NCBI GenBank assembly: GCA_964628385.1
Contig: CAZVOD010000011.1
Location: 18,479 to 82,478 of the forward strand
Origin: JANQPA01 sp964628385
GTDB taxonomy: Bacteria > Bacteroidota > Bacteroidia > Chitinophagales > Saprospiraceae
Direction: 5' to 3'
Length of the DNA: 64,000 nt
The stretch's first letter is position 1. Every line of letters begins with the position of its first letter. Positions 34,729-42,947 of the stretch are shown one piece after another. The notes beneath the pieces are model-generated. The model did no database searches. It was given only the letters and a program-made list of their open reading frames with translations, and was not told the DNA's origin. Made by a program: the position numbers and the translations under genes.

Positions 34729-36168
34729 ATGCCTATGAAAAAGCGAACAGAAATCGCAGATGTACTAGCGAACCCTGCGCTCAATCAGGATGTAAAAGTT
34801 GCCGGTTGGGTAAGGGCTTTTCGTGCCAATCAATTCGTCGCACTTAATGATGGCTCTACAATCGAGAACCTACAGATAGTAGTGGATTTCAATAACTTTG
34901 ATGAATCGCTATTGAAAAAAATCAATTTCCATTCCTGCATTAGCGTGGAAGGTCAACTGGTTGAATCAAAGGGTGCTGGCCAGAGTGTAGAAATCAATGC
35001 CGAAAAAATTGAAATTCTGGGAGGCAGCAACCCTGATGAGTACCCTTTACAGCCTAAGAAGCAAACCATGGAGTTCTTAAGGGAGCGAGCACATTTAAGA
35101 ATGCGTACAAATACTTTTAGTGCTGTCTTTCGCATACGCCATGCCCTTGCTTATGCTGTTCATAAGTATTTTCATGAGCGCCGGTTTTATTATTTACATA
35201 CGCCTATTGTGACGGGTAGTGATGCTGAAGGAGCTGGTGAGATGTTTAGAGTAACGACCTTACCGCCTGATAATCCGCCAAAAGACGAAGCCGGGCAGAT
35301 TGACTGGAAGAGCGATTTCTTCGCCAAGCCTACTAACCTGACTGTATCGGGCCAATTACAAGCGGAGATTGGAGCGCTGGCACTGGGGAAAGTATACACT
35401 TTTGGTCCGACTTTCCGGGCTGAAAATTCCAATACAACACGCCATCTGGCTGAATTTTGGATGATAGAACCGGAGGCCGCTTTTTTCGATATCGAAGATG
35501 ATATTAATCTGGCTGAAGATTTCGTAAAGTTCTTACTTAATTATATCCTGGATAATTATCCAGCGGACCTTGCTTTCCTCAACGACAGAATCGTTGATAT
35601 GGAAAAGAACATGAAAAAAGAGGAACGCCGTCCTATGAGCCTGATTGATTCACTGCGGTTTGTTGTGGAAAATGATTTCGAACGCATTACCTATACTGAC
35701 GCTATCAGAATATTGGAAAGTTCAAAGCCCTACAAGAAAGGGAAATTTGAGTTTCCGGTAGAGTGGGGTAAAGACTTACAGGCAGAGCATGAAAGATGGC
35801 TGGTGGAAAAGAAATTCAAAAAACCTGTTATTGTTAAGGATTATCCTAAAGACATCAAAGCCTTTTACATGAGAAATAATGAAGATGGCAAAACGGTGGC
35901 AGCTATGGATGTATTGTTTCCTGGTATAGGAGAAGTCATTGGAGGATCTCAGCGAGAAGAACGAATAGATTTACTGAAAGCAAGAATGGAAGACTTTAAT
36001 ATCCCGGAAGAGGAACTATGGTGGTATCTGGATCTCAGAAAGTTCGGTGGTGCACCGCATGCAGGATTTGGAATGGGTTTTGAAAGGATGCTACAGTTTA
36101 TTACTGGTATGTCTAACATCAGAGATGTTATCGCATTTCCAAGAACTCCAGGTAACGCTGAATTCTAA
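34729..36168 (+). CDS. asnS: Asparagine--tRNA ligase
   Basis: The 479-residue class II aminoacyl-tRNA synthetase charges tRNA-Asn. An OB-fold anticodon-binding domain occupies ~residues 15-105 (VKVAGWVRAFRANQFVALND). The catalytic domain shows motif 2 FRAENSNTTRHLAEFWMIEPE and motif 3 GMGFERMLQFITGM near the C-terminus, ending FPRTPGNAEF. Length is normal. A second in-frame ATG lies two codons in. It is followed by a long hairpin at 36184-36231. Confidence 0.97.
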   Translation: MPMKKRTEIADVLANPALNQDVKVAGWVRAFRANQFVALNDGSTIENLQIVVDFNNFDESLLKKINFHSCISVEGQLVESKGAGQSVEINAEKIEILGGSNPDEYPLQPKKQTMEFLRERAHLRMRTNTFSAVFRIRHALAYAVHKYFHERRFYYLHTPIVTGSDAEGAGEMFRVTTLPPDNPPKDEAGQIDWKSDFFAKPTNLTVSGQLQAEIGALALGKVYTFGPTFRAENSNTTRHLAEFWMIEPEAAFFDIEDDINLAEDFVKFLLNYILDNYPADLAFLNDRIVDMEKNMKKEERRPMSLIDSLRFVVENDFERITYTDAIRILESSKPYKKGKFEFPVEWGKDLQAEHERWLVEKKFKKPVIVKDYPKDIKAFYMRNNEDGKTVAAMDVLFPGIGEVIGGSQREERIDLLKARMEDFNIPEEELWWYLDLRKFGGAPHAGFGMGFERMLQFITGMSNIRDVIAFPRTPGNAEF

Positions 36169-36183
36169 AAAAAATCGAGTATT

Positions 36184-36231
36184 GGAAATAATGTTCTGAA
36201 TGCTAATGTATAGTATTCAGAAATTATTTCC
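36184..36231. terminator. Long hairpin after asnS
   Basis: GGAAATAAT-g-TTCTGAATGCTA (36184-36205) pairs with TAGTATTCAGAA-ATTATTTCC (36211-36231): 21 pairs including one G-U, one bulged G and a 5-base loop. No T tract follows, so it may protect the transcript end rather than terminate. Confidence 0.6.
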
Positions 36232-36910
36232 AACTACGTCGAAATAAATTACTGATAGTAATTAAAGTTCTTTCGAGAACTAGGTCAATTACAAGATTAC
36301 TACCTGTTTAAGAAAGTGAGATTACTGAAAGAGATTATGAATTGATGGAATACCTTTTTTAGTTTTGTTAGGTCGTGTTCTTATCAGATATTCCTTATGA
36401 ATGAGATGTTTTATGACTTATTGCAGTACAAATATATGATTTTTTGTTTTTTGTGCAAACTCCAATAATATTTTAGCCGGCTTCTTCGCCCCCAAAATCT
36501 TTTGAACAAGCCATTCAAGCCCTTTAAAATAAAGCCTTTCAGAAGATATTGCCTTCCTTAAGATTTTTTTAATTTTTTTTGATACACAATAATTTTGGTT
36601 GGTACCCAGGAGTATTCTTCGCCGTTTCCTGATTGTATCAAATTATAAACTTGTTTCGCAAGGGGAGAATAGTGGTGAGATGATTATTTCAAAGAAGTTA
36701 ATGCCTTTAAGTGTATTTACAAAATGGATCAAAATGAATTTGTATCAAAAGGATGACAAATATGCAATAATGTCATTTTTTTAATGTAAAAGCATATGCG
36801 AGAAGCGAACATTTCACCTTAAACAAAAAAATATTAGTTTTTTTTCATTATTTTATTTGGAGAGAGTCAAAAAAAGTCTCTATTATTGTAGGAGCAACGT
36901 GAGATTAGAC

Positions 36911-36940
36911 AAAAAAAAAGCCACGCTACTTTCGCGTGGC
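36911..36940 (-). terminator. Minus-strand rho-independent terminator-like hairpin
   Basis: GCCACGC (36920-36926) pairs with GCGTGGC (36934-36940) around 7 bases; on the minus strand nine T follow (36911-36919). It could be a second terminator for the T9SS cargo gene at 37092, or a leader element on the plus strand. Confidence 0.6.
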
Positions 36941-37037
36941 CTCTCGCTAATAACAAATCATAATCTCATGAAAATAATAAGACGACCTAATTCTTTATGT
37001 TGAATTACTCTTATCAGAATAAACAAAATTTGCTTTT

Positions 37038-37070
37038 AAAAAGTTCCCTGATCTTTTCAAATCAGGGAAC
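37038..37070 (-). terminator. Terminator of the T9SS cargo gene
   Basis: GTTCCCTGAT (37043-37052) pairs with ATCAGGGAAC (37061-37070), with a TTTTT tract after it on the minus strand. It lies 21 bases past the stop of the gene at 37092. Confidence 0.85.
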
Positions 37071-37091
37071 GCATGGTTTATGGGATTATGA

Positions 37092-40031
37092 TTACCGTAT
37101 CATTAATTTACCGCTATTAATTAGTTGCCCTTCAGATTCCAGGTTGTAAAAATACATCCCGGTAGGTAAATTTCTGTTGCGATAATACATAATGTTATTA
37201 CTATTGTATTGGCAGCTTTCCACCAACTTGCCTGTCAGGTCAAAGATGTTAAAGGTAATCTCTTTGAACGCTTTCCCTTCGATGTCAATTTTCATCGCAT
37301 CATATAACGGGTTAGGATAAAGATTTATTTTAACTCCTTCGATATAAGTATTATTTGTGCTAGTTGACATATCCATAGTCTCAATGAACTCAGGATAATC
37401 ACCAACTATGCGAATTACCTCGTTTGTAATGCCAGGACTTTCGTAGTCAAAAAATACCGTAGCCCTGTTTTTGATCATGCTCCCCAGGGGTAAATCAACC
37501 TCCTGCGCTACCTTAAACTTCACATATCCATAGTCGATAGTTGAATCAGAAGGCGCTGTTCCTAAGGGAACTAAATTGATATCATCAAAAATAAATTTCA
37601 CTATGCCACCTTCATAAACTTCCACCTCATAATCCAGATTACTGGCACCCGGTGAGACGGAGGAAGGATTGAGTAAATCAGAAATAGTATCCCTGATGAC
37701 TACTCTATTAACGGTTTGAGTTCCAAGATTTTGAAAAAAGATGGTGTATGTCAAATCGGTGTTTTGTGCTATAATTGAATCTCTATAGCCTTTGGGATAG
37801 CCTCTCATTTCGAAGGCGTCTAGAGTCGAAGAACCTATATTTTCCTGAACATCTATCTCAATATTCCTTTCAAAATCATCTTCTGGAAACTGTGCGAAAA
37901 ATCCGGTTGAATAAGTACCCTCAGCATTTCGTCCGTTAGCTTCAAAACCTAATGAACCAAATCCATTGAATCCTTCTCCGTTTTGGGTGGCAAGTACTCT
38001 TATGGTTGAACCTGTATCTGGTAGTGGCTGTGGTAGTTCAATTTCTATCTCTTCACTCTGCGGAATTGGATCAATCTCTCTTCTGAGAAAGATGATATCA
38101 TCACTGATCACAATACCCGTAATCGGAAAGGAAATGACCGGGCCGGTGTTTCGAACTCCCAGCCTACCTGTATTACTGTCAAAACTTACGCTTAAATTTG
38201 CACCTGTTATAGGTATATTGTTGGAAACCTTAGCAATAGCGCTTGTGGCGACTGCCTGCTCATCGATAAAATTTTCACTTTGCTCATCAGCCTCTGCTAT
38301 AATCTGGAACCGCTGAGACTCGCCCGCTTCAATGTTGTTGAAAAAGAATACTAAAAATCCATTTTCAACATCACTGGAATCCAAATTTGGGGCTGAAATT
38401 TCAAAACTGCTGTAAGATACTTCCTCGTCGAGCTGTACTTCAACTCTTACATTCTCAGCGTCTTCGCTACCTTCATTGAAGCAAATGACATCGAAAACAA
38501 CACCACGGCCCTCCTGTACAAATGGAGCAGAAACCGAAACCCTCAAGTCAGCATTGCTCTGCTGCAAACTGGAAGTAAGCACAATGTCTTGCGGATCACC
38601 ATAAGTAGTTTCAAAGTTTACTACCTCCGGCGAACAAGTAGTCCAGGTCACAGAGTTGGGAAACGCAGTTACAATGTATTCTCCTGTATCAACATCTATT
38701 TCAAATCGTCCGTTAAGGTCAGTAGTCCCGTAAAATTTCTTATCTCCCTGTTCGGCTATAACCACCCATTGAAGATGAGAAAAATCAGATGTTTCAAATG
38801 TACTACAATCTATTGCATCAAGATCTGATTCAATTGATCCGGTTATTTTATTAGGAAGTGTATTTAAGCCTTCATCCGTTTTTATCAATAGAATATCATC
38901 GGATAGCTCTATCAGGGAGGTAGTGGAAGTAGAAGCCACTATGTAACCTCCATCAATTGTCTCATCAATAGCTATACCCTGATCTATCGACTCTACCGAA
39001 CCCAATGTTCTGAGCCACTCAAAGGAACCATCAGCGTTCAATCTGGAAACAAAGATGTCAGCATTAGATGCTGTTATTTCTGTAACCCCGGCCAAAAGAA
39101 AACTACCGTCCGCTGCATTCTTTATCCCGAGTGCTTGATCGCTCAGCCCATTATTATCTAAAATATTAGTCCAAATGGTATTACCTTCTAAATCATATTT
39201 GGCTACGAAGACATCACTTTGATTACCCTGAAAGCCTGCAAGAACGATATTTCCATCGGGTGCCGTTACAACGCCCTCTGCTTGCTCCGCCTCATCAGTA
39301 ACCACTTTTTGCTGCCAATTTAAAGTGCCCTCACCTGTGAAACTAATGATCAAAATATCATTATCGAAATTATCCGGATTCTCACTGTCGCTGGCTCCCA
39401 CCAAAACAAATCCGCTTTCTACGCTAGTCACTCCAAATGCCCGCTCATCAAAATCACCACCAAATGCTCTAGTCCAGACTGTATCCAGCGAAGCATCTAT
39501 ACGAATGGCAAGTGCATCGTCTTCACCGCTGTTAGTGTTATCGGTATTTCCAACCACTACATAACCACCATCAGCAGCCGCAACAATATCTCTCCCCACC
39601 TGATTACCTGGCATTTCATAAACCGTTTCACTTATCAATTCGCCAGTTTGGGATACTTTCAGTAAATAAGCATTCCTGTTGGTTTGACCCTGAAGCCTTA
39701 TTTCTCCAACCACTACCAAATCGCCATTTGCCTCTTCTATAATATCATATCCTCTGACGCCGGATTGACCAAAAGTTTTGGCCCAAAGTACTTCACCATC
39801 TACATCTGTTCTTACCAGATTTACGCGGTTACCATTGAGTACTTCTTCTCTAAAACCTAAAAGAATGTGACCTCCATCTATTGTAGTTAATACTTCTTCA
39901 GCCTGATCCAGTGTGTTGTCATCAACCCTTAAAAACCAACCCTGTGCCGTTACCTGACTGCCGCTAAACAGCAGTAACACCATAAGCAGTACACCGCCTA
40001 TCGTGTTTTTCCAGTTTGTTGAGTCAGTCAT
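37092..40031 (-). CDS. Large T9SS-exported beta-propeller protein
   Basis: I chose the ATG at 40031 (MTDSTNWKN), which gives a normal signal peptide cleaved after VTAQ; ATGs at 40043 and 40079 are possible. Of ~979 residues, about 20-390 form repeats of the DGGYVVVGNTD / DGSFLLAGVTE type (a seven-blade-like propeller of secreted Bacteroidota proteins). One carboxypeptidase-regulatory-like unit, a CARDB/DUF11-like stretch (NADLRVSVSAPF...; NRVVIRDTISD) and a T9SS type A tail (INLYPNPLYDAMKIDIEG) follow. It is likely displayed on or released from the surface; the ligand is unknown. Two terminator-like hairpins lie downstream. Confidence 0.8.
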   Translation of the reverse strand: MTDSTNWKNTIGGVLLMVLLLFSGSQVTAQGWFLRVDDNTLDQAEEVLTTIDGGHILLGFREEVLNGNRVNLVRTDVDGEVLWAKTFGQSGVRGYDIIEEANGDLVVVGEIRLQGQTNRNAYLLKVSQTGELISETVYEMPGNQVGRDIVAAADGGYVVVGNTDNTNSGEDDALAIRIDASLDTVWTRAFGGDFDERAFGVTSVESGFVLVGASDSENPDNFDNDILIISFTGEGTLNWQQKVVTDEAEQAEGVVTAPDGNIVLAGFQGNQSDVFVAKYDLEGNTIWTNILDNNGLSDQALGIKNAADGSFLLAGVTEITASNADIFVSRLNADGSFEWLRTLGSVESIDQGIAIDETIDGGYIVASTSTTSLIELSDDILLIKTDEGLNTLPNKITGSIESDLDAIDCSTFETSDFSHLQWVVIAEQGDKKFYGTTDLNGRFEIDVDTGEYIVTAFPNSVTWTTCSPEVVNFETTYGDPQDIVLTSSLQQSNADLRVSVSAPFVQEGRGVVFDVICFNEGSEDAENVRVEVQLDEEVSYSSFEISAPNLDSSDVENGFLVFFFNNIEAGESQRFQIIAEADEQSENFIDEQAVATSAIAKVSNNIPITGANLSVSFDSNTGRLGVRNTGPVISFPITGIVISDDIIFLRREIDPIPQSEEIEIELPQPLPDTGSTIRVLATQNGEGFNGFGSLGFEANGRNAEGTYSTGFFAQFPEDDFERNIEIDVQENIGSSTLDAFEMRGYPKGYRDSIIAQNTDLTYTIFFQNLGTQTVNRVVIRDTISDLLNPSSVSPGASNLDYEVEVYEGGIVKFIFDDINLVPLGTAPSDSTIDYGYVKFKVAQEVDLPLGSMIKNRATVFFDYESPGITNEVIRIVGDYPEFIETMDMSTSTNNTYIEGVKINLYPNPLYDAMKIDIEGKAFKEITFNIFDLTGKLVESCQYNSNNIMYYRNRNLPTGMYFYNLESEGQLINSGKLMIR

Positions 40032-40242
40032 AGTAGGTCTCATTACTTCAAGATTTAAAATGTTCGTTACTGAATGCATTACAAAGGTGTTATTTATTGA
40101 TGCTAATTACAATGACAAAAAAGAGCACTTGTTGATTAAAAAATCGTATATTTGCTATGCCTAAAAGCCAATACTCAAACAATATCAACCACTTACAAGC
40201 CTTCAAGCATTGCTTTTTGTTGATACAAAATTATTTTCACCC

Positions 40243-41655
40243 ATGAAAAACAGTTATCTTATATCGGTTTTAAGTACTTTCTCAAAAAAAGAGGTTAAAG
40301 AGTTCAGGAAATGGCTTAGCTCTCCGGCCCATAATTTACGCGAGGACGTAGAAGACTTGTTTAGTTACCTCATCGCTTCCAATCATTTGGATGACGAAAA
40401 ATACCTGGATAAAGAGCGGGTTTACAAAAAATTATTTCCAAAAGAGCCTTATAATGATGATAAGCTCCGACAAAGTATTCATTTTTTGACGAAAGCGATG
40501 GAAGATTTTATGGCTTTTCAGGAATGGAAATCTGACGATGTTAACTTTAACATGACTTTGTCCAGAATTTATCGGAAAAGGGGGTTGGAAAAAGCGTTTC
40601 AAAAAACCATCAAAACAACCCAGCAAAGGAAGGAGAAAAGTCCGCTAAAAAACGCAGATCACTACTGGAATGAATTTGTCATCCAAACTGAATTGTACTC
40701 CTACCAGTCGTCCAGAGTAAAGCGCCACTCCACTTTTAATTTCCAGGAGATATCGGACTCTCTGGATATCAGTTATATCGCCAATAAGATGAAGTACCTC
40801 TGTATCATGATCGCTCAACAGGCAGTAGCAAGGATGGAGTACGATATCGAAATGATAGAGGAAGTGGTCAATCATATCGAGAAAAAACAATTGTATTGCA
40901 TTCCTACTATAGGCATTTATTATTATGCTTTCAAATCGATAAAAGTACCCGACGAGCTTAGTTATTACGATAAGCTCAAGGAGCAGATCCACACTAACGG
41001 CGGGTTATTTCCGGCAGACGAGCTGAACTATATTATTCGCCTGGCTCTGAATTATTGTATAGCAAAGATCAATAAGGGCTACAGAAACTTCCGAAGAGAA
41101 GCGTTCGAATTCCAAAAAATGTGGATTGAAAAAGACCTTTTCCTTCCTGAAAATATAATCGATCCTCACTTCTTTAAGAATATTGTTACGGCTGGTTGCC
41201 TGCAGGGTGAATTTGACTGGGTGGAGTCGCTAATCCAGGATTATCAAAAATACCTGCCGGGAGCACAACGGGAAAAAATGACCCACTTTTCGTTAGCCTC
41301 CCTGCATTTCTTAAAAAACGATCAGGACAAAGCCAGGGACTTACTCGTTCAGTTTGATTATGATGACCCCGTACTTACGGCGCAGGCCAAGTCGATGCTT
41401 ATGCGTTTATATTATGAGCAGGATGACCTGGACTTGTTGGAGTCTCACCTGGACTCTATGAGGACTTATTTGCACCGACACAAGGGCATGGGCTATGGCC
41501 GGGATCAATTTAACAGCCTCATCCGTTTTACCAGAAAGCTGATCAGAATCAACCCATTTAATAATTCGGAAAAGAAAAAGCTGGAAGAGGAAATCAAGGC
41601 CGCTAAAAACTTTGCGGGCCGCGACTGGCTACTACAAAAGCTAGCTCAATTGTAA
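40243..41655 (+). CDS. Conserved hypothetical alpha-helical protein
   Basis: I chose the ATG at 40243 (MKNSYLISVLSTFSKKEVKE); the frame upstream to 40210 has only a TTG. The 470 residues contain no signal peptide or membrane segment. They are almost all helix, rich in Lys, Glu, Tyr and Leu, with a pattern like tetratricopeptide repeats in the last third (LASLHFLKNDQDKARDLL, AKSMLMRLYYEQDD). The N-terminal STFSKKEVKEFRKWLSSP block recurs in hypothetical proteins of Bacteroidota as I recall them. No catalytic motif is seen; a scaffold role is a guess. It lies 48 bases upstream of the acetyltransferase gene, so the two may be one operon. Confidence 0.7.
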   Translation: MKNSYLISVLSTFSKKEVKEFRKWLSSPAHNLREDVEDLFSYLIASNHLDDEKYLDKERVYKKLFPKEPYNDDKLRQSIHFLTKAMEDFMAFQEWKSDDVNFNMTLSRIYRKRGLEKAFQKTIKTTQQRKEKSPLKNADHYWNEFVIQTELYSYQSSRVKRHSTFNFQEISDSLDISYIANKMKYLCIMIAQQAVARMEYDIEMIEEVVNHIEKKQLYCIPTIGIYYYAFKSIKVPDELSYYDKLKEQIHTNGGLFPADELNYIIRLALNYCIAKINKGYRNFRREAFEFQKMWIEKDLFLPENIIDPHFFKNIVTAGCLQGEFDWVESLIQDYQKYLPGAQREKMTHFSLASLHFLKNDQDKARDLLVQFDYDDPVLTAQAKSMLMRLYYEQDDLDLLESHLDSMRTYLHRHKGMGYGRDQFNSLIRFTRKLIRINPFNNSEKKKLEEEIKAAKNFAGRDWLLQKLAQL

Positions 41656-41703
41656 AATTGAATACAAAATAGGTAACTTTCCGGCATTAACAGCACTATA
41701 TAC

Positions 41704-42870
41704 ATGAAGATTATAGAAGTAACCGATCAGTCGACCTGGAAGCTCTTCCACCGTGTTCCACACCGCATTTATGGTAATGATCCCAACTGGATTTGCCCAT
41801 TAGAATCTGATGTACAGAATATTTTTGACCCGGCATTCAACAAATACCTTAAGACGGGTAAAGCCAGGGCTTATGTTTTATTGGATGATCAGGGCCAGCC
41901 GGCAGGCCGCATTGGTGCCTTTATTGACTATGCCAGAAATGAAAAGCAAAATTCCTCAGCAGGTGGTATTGGCTACTTTGAATGTATTGAAAACGAGGCC
42001 TACGCTGAAGCGCTTTTCAATCGAGCTGAAGATTACCTCACCGGTAAGGGAATGAATATCATTGATGGTCCTATCAGCCTTGGCGAACGCGATCGATTCT
42101 GGGGGCTTCTGGTTAAAGGATACGATAAGCCCCCCTATTATCAGGAAAATTACCATCCCAGATATTATAAAGCCATTTTTGAGCGACAGGGCTATCGGCC
42201 ATTTGAGCAAATACTTACCCTAACCACTACAATGGATACGGTCCCTGTTGATCGGTTTAGGAAAATTTCTAAGCGCGTATTATCCAAGTACGATATCCGG
42301 ATGGAGTTTCTGGATCTAAAGAAAATTGATAAGTACGCCAGTGATGCTGCTAAAGTTTATAATCAGGCCTTTAAGCATATTGCCTTTTTTCAGCCTCTGA
42401 GCGGTCCGCAAATCATACAGATGTTTGAAACCATCAAGCCCATTTTGGAGCCTAAAATGATTTGCTTCGCCTACTATAATGGAGAACCCATCGCTTTCAA
42501 TGCTATCGTACCTGAAATCAACCTTTATCTTAAAGGCTTTAATGGTAAAATGAATTGGTGGAAAACATTCCTGTTTTTCTGGAAATTTAGAACCAAAAAG
42601 AAAAAGCCATTAAAAGGAGTAGCGTTTGGTATACACCCTGACCATCAAAATAAAGGCGTCTACGCCGTCCTTGTTGATTACTTACATACCGACTATACAC
42701 AAAATAAATATGGAACAGTATGTGTCCCTACTATCCGAGGCCACAATAAAACTATGGTAAAGACTACGACTCAGCTCGGTGCCAAAGTAGATCGGGTACA
42801 TGTGACTTATAGAAAAATACTGGACCCTAATATTCCTTTCGAGCCTTTTGACTTTTACGAAGGAGAGTAA
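41704..42870 (+). CDS. Large GNAT-like acetyltransferase
   Basis: The 388-residue protein resembles two-lobed GNAT proteins: an N-terminal half with AGRIGAFIDYARNEK and GGIGYFECIENEAYAEALF (acetyl-CoA-type strands), and a C-terminal half with GVAFGIHPDHQNKGVYAVLVDY, which looks like the A motif (Q/R-x-x-G-x-G/A) in altered form. INGPISLGERDRFWGLLV-like text (DGPISLGERDRFWGLLV) is a family hallmark of these long GNATs. No signal or membrane segment. The substrate is unknown. It probably shares a transcript with the helical hypothetical protein upstream and ends at the hairpin 42892. Confidence 0.7.
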   Translation: MKIIEVTDQSTWKLFHRVPHRIYGNDPNWICPLESDVQNIFDPAFNKYLKTGKARAYVLLDDQGQPAGRIGAFIDYARNEKQNSSAGGIGYFECIENEAYAEALFNRAEDYLTGKGMNIIDGPISLGERDRFWGLLVKGYDKPPYYQENYHPRYYKAIFERQGYRPFEQILTLTTTMDTVPVDRFRKISKRVLSKYDIRMEFLDLKKIDKYASDAAKVYNQAFKHIAFFQPLSGPQIIQMFETIKPILEPKMICFAYYNGEPIAFNAIVPEINLYLKGFNGKMNWWKTFLFFWKFRTKKKKPLKGVAFGIHPDHQNKGVYAVLVDYLHTDYTQNKYGTVCVPTIRGHNKTMVKTTTQLGAKVDRVHVTYRKILDPNIPFEPFDFYEGE

Positions 42871-42891
42871 AAAAATAGATGATCAACTTCT

Positions 42892-42930
42892 TAGCCGGAT
42901 TATCTTTACTTGACAAGGATAATCCGGCTA
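42892..42930. terminator. Terminator hairpin with CCGGATTATC core
   Basis: TAGCCGGATTATC (42892-42904) pairs perfectly with GATAATCCGGCTA (42918-42930) around 13 bases, between convergent genes. The core CCGGATTATC/GATAATCCGG is the same as in the hairpin at 28266. Confidence 0.75.
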
Positions 42931-42947
42931 CGAGTCATTTTAGACAA

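Larger units (their letters stand above)
36169..37091. other. 923-bp AT-rich gap
   Basis: Apart from the hairpins listed separately (36184, 36920, 37043), I see no gene here. A 61-codon frame at 36599-36784 has no recognisable features. After the 36920 hairpin, a short frame ATGAAAATAATAAGACGACC (36968, MKIIRRPNSLC) ends quickly, as in the gap at 32.1 kb. The region is strongly AT-rich. Confidence 0.4.

Noticed and set aside
36599..36784. 61-codon frame in the gap after asnS
   Set aside because: It starts with a non-ATG codon, has unremarkable composition and no neighbours.
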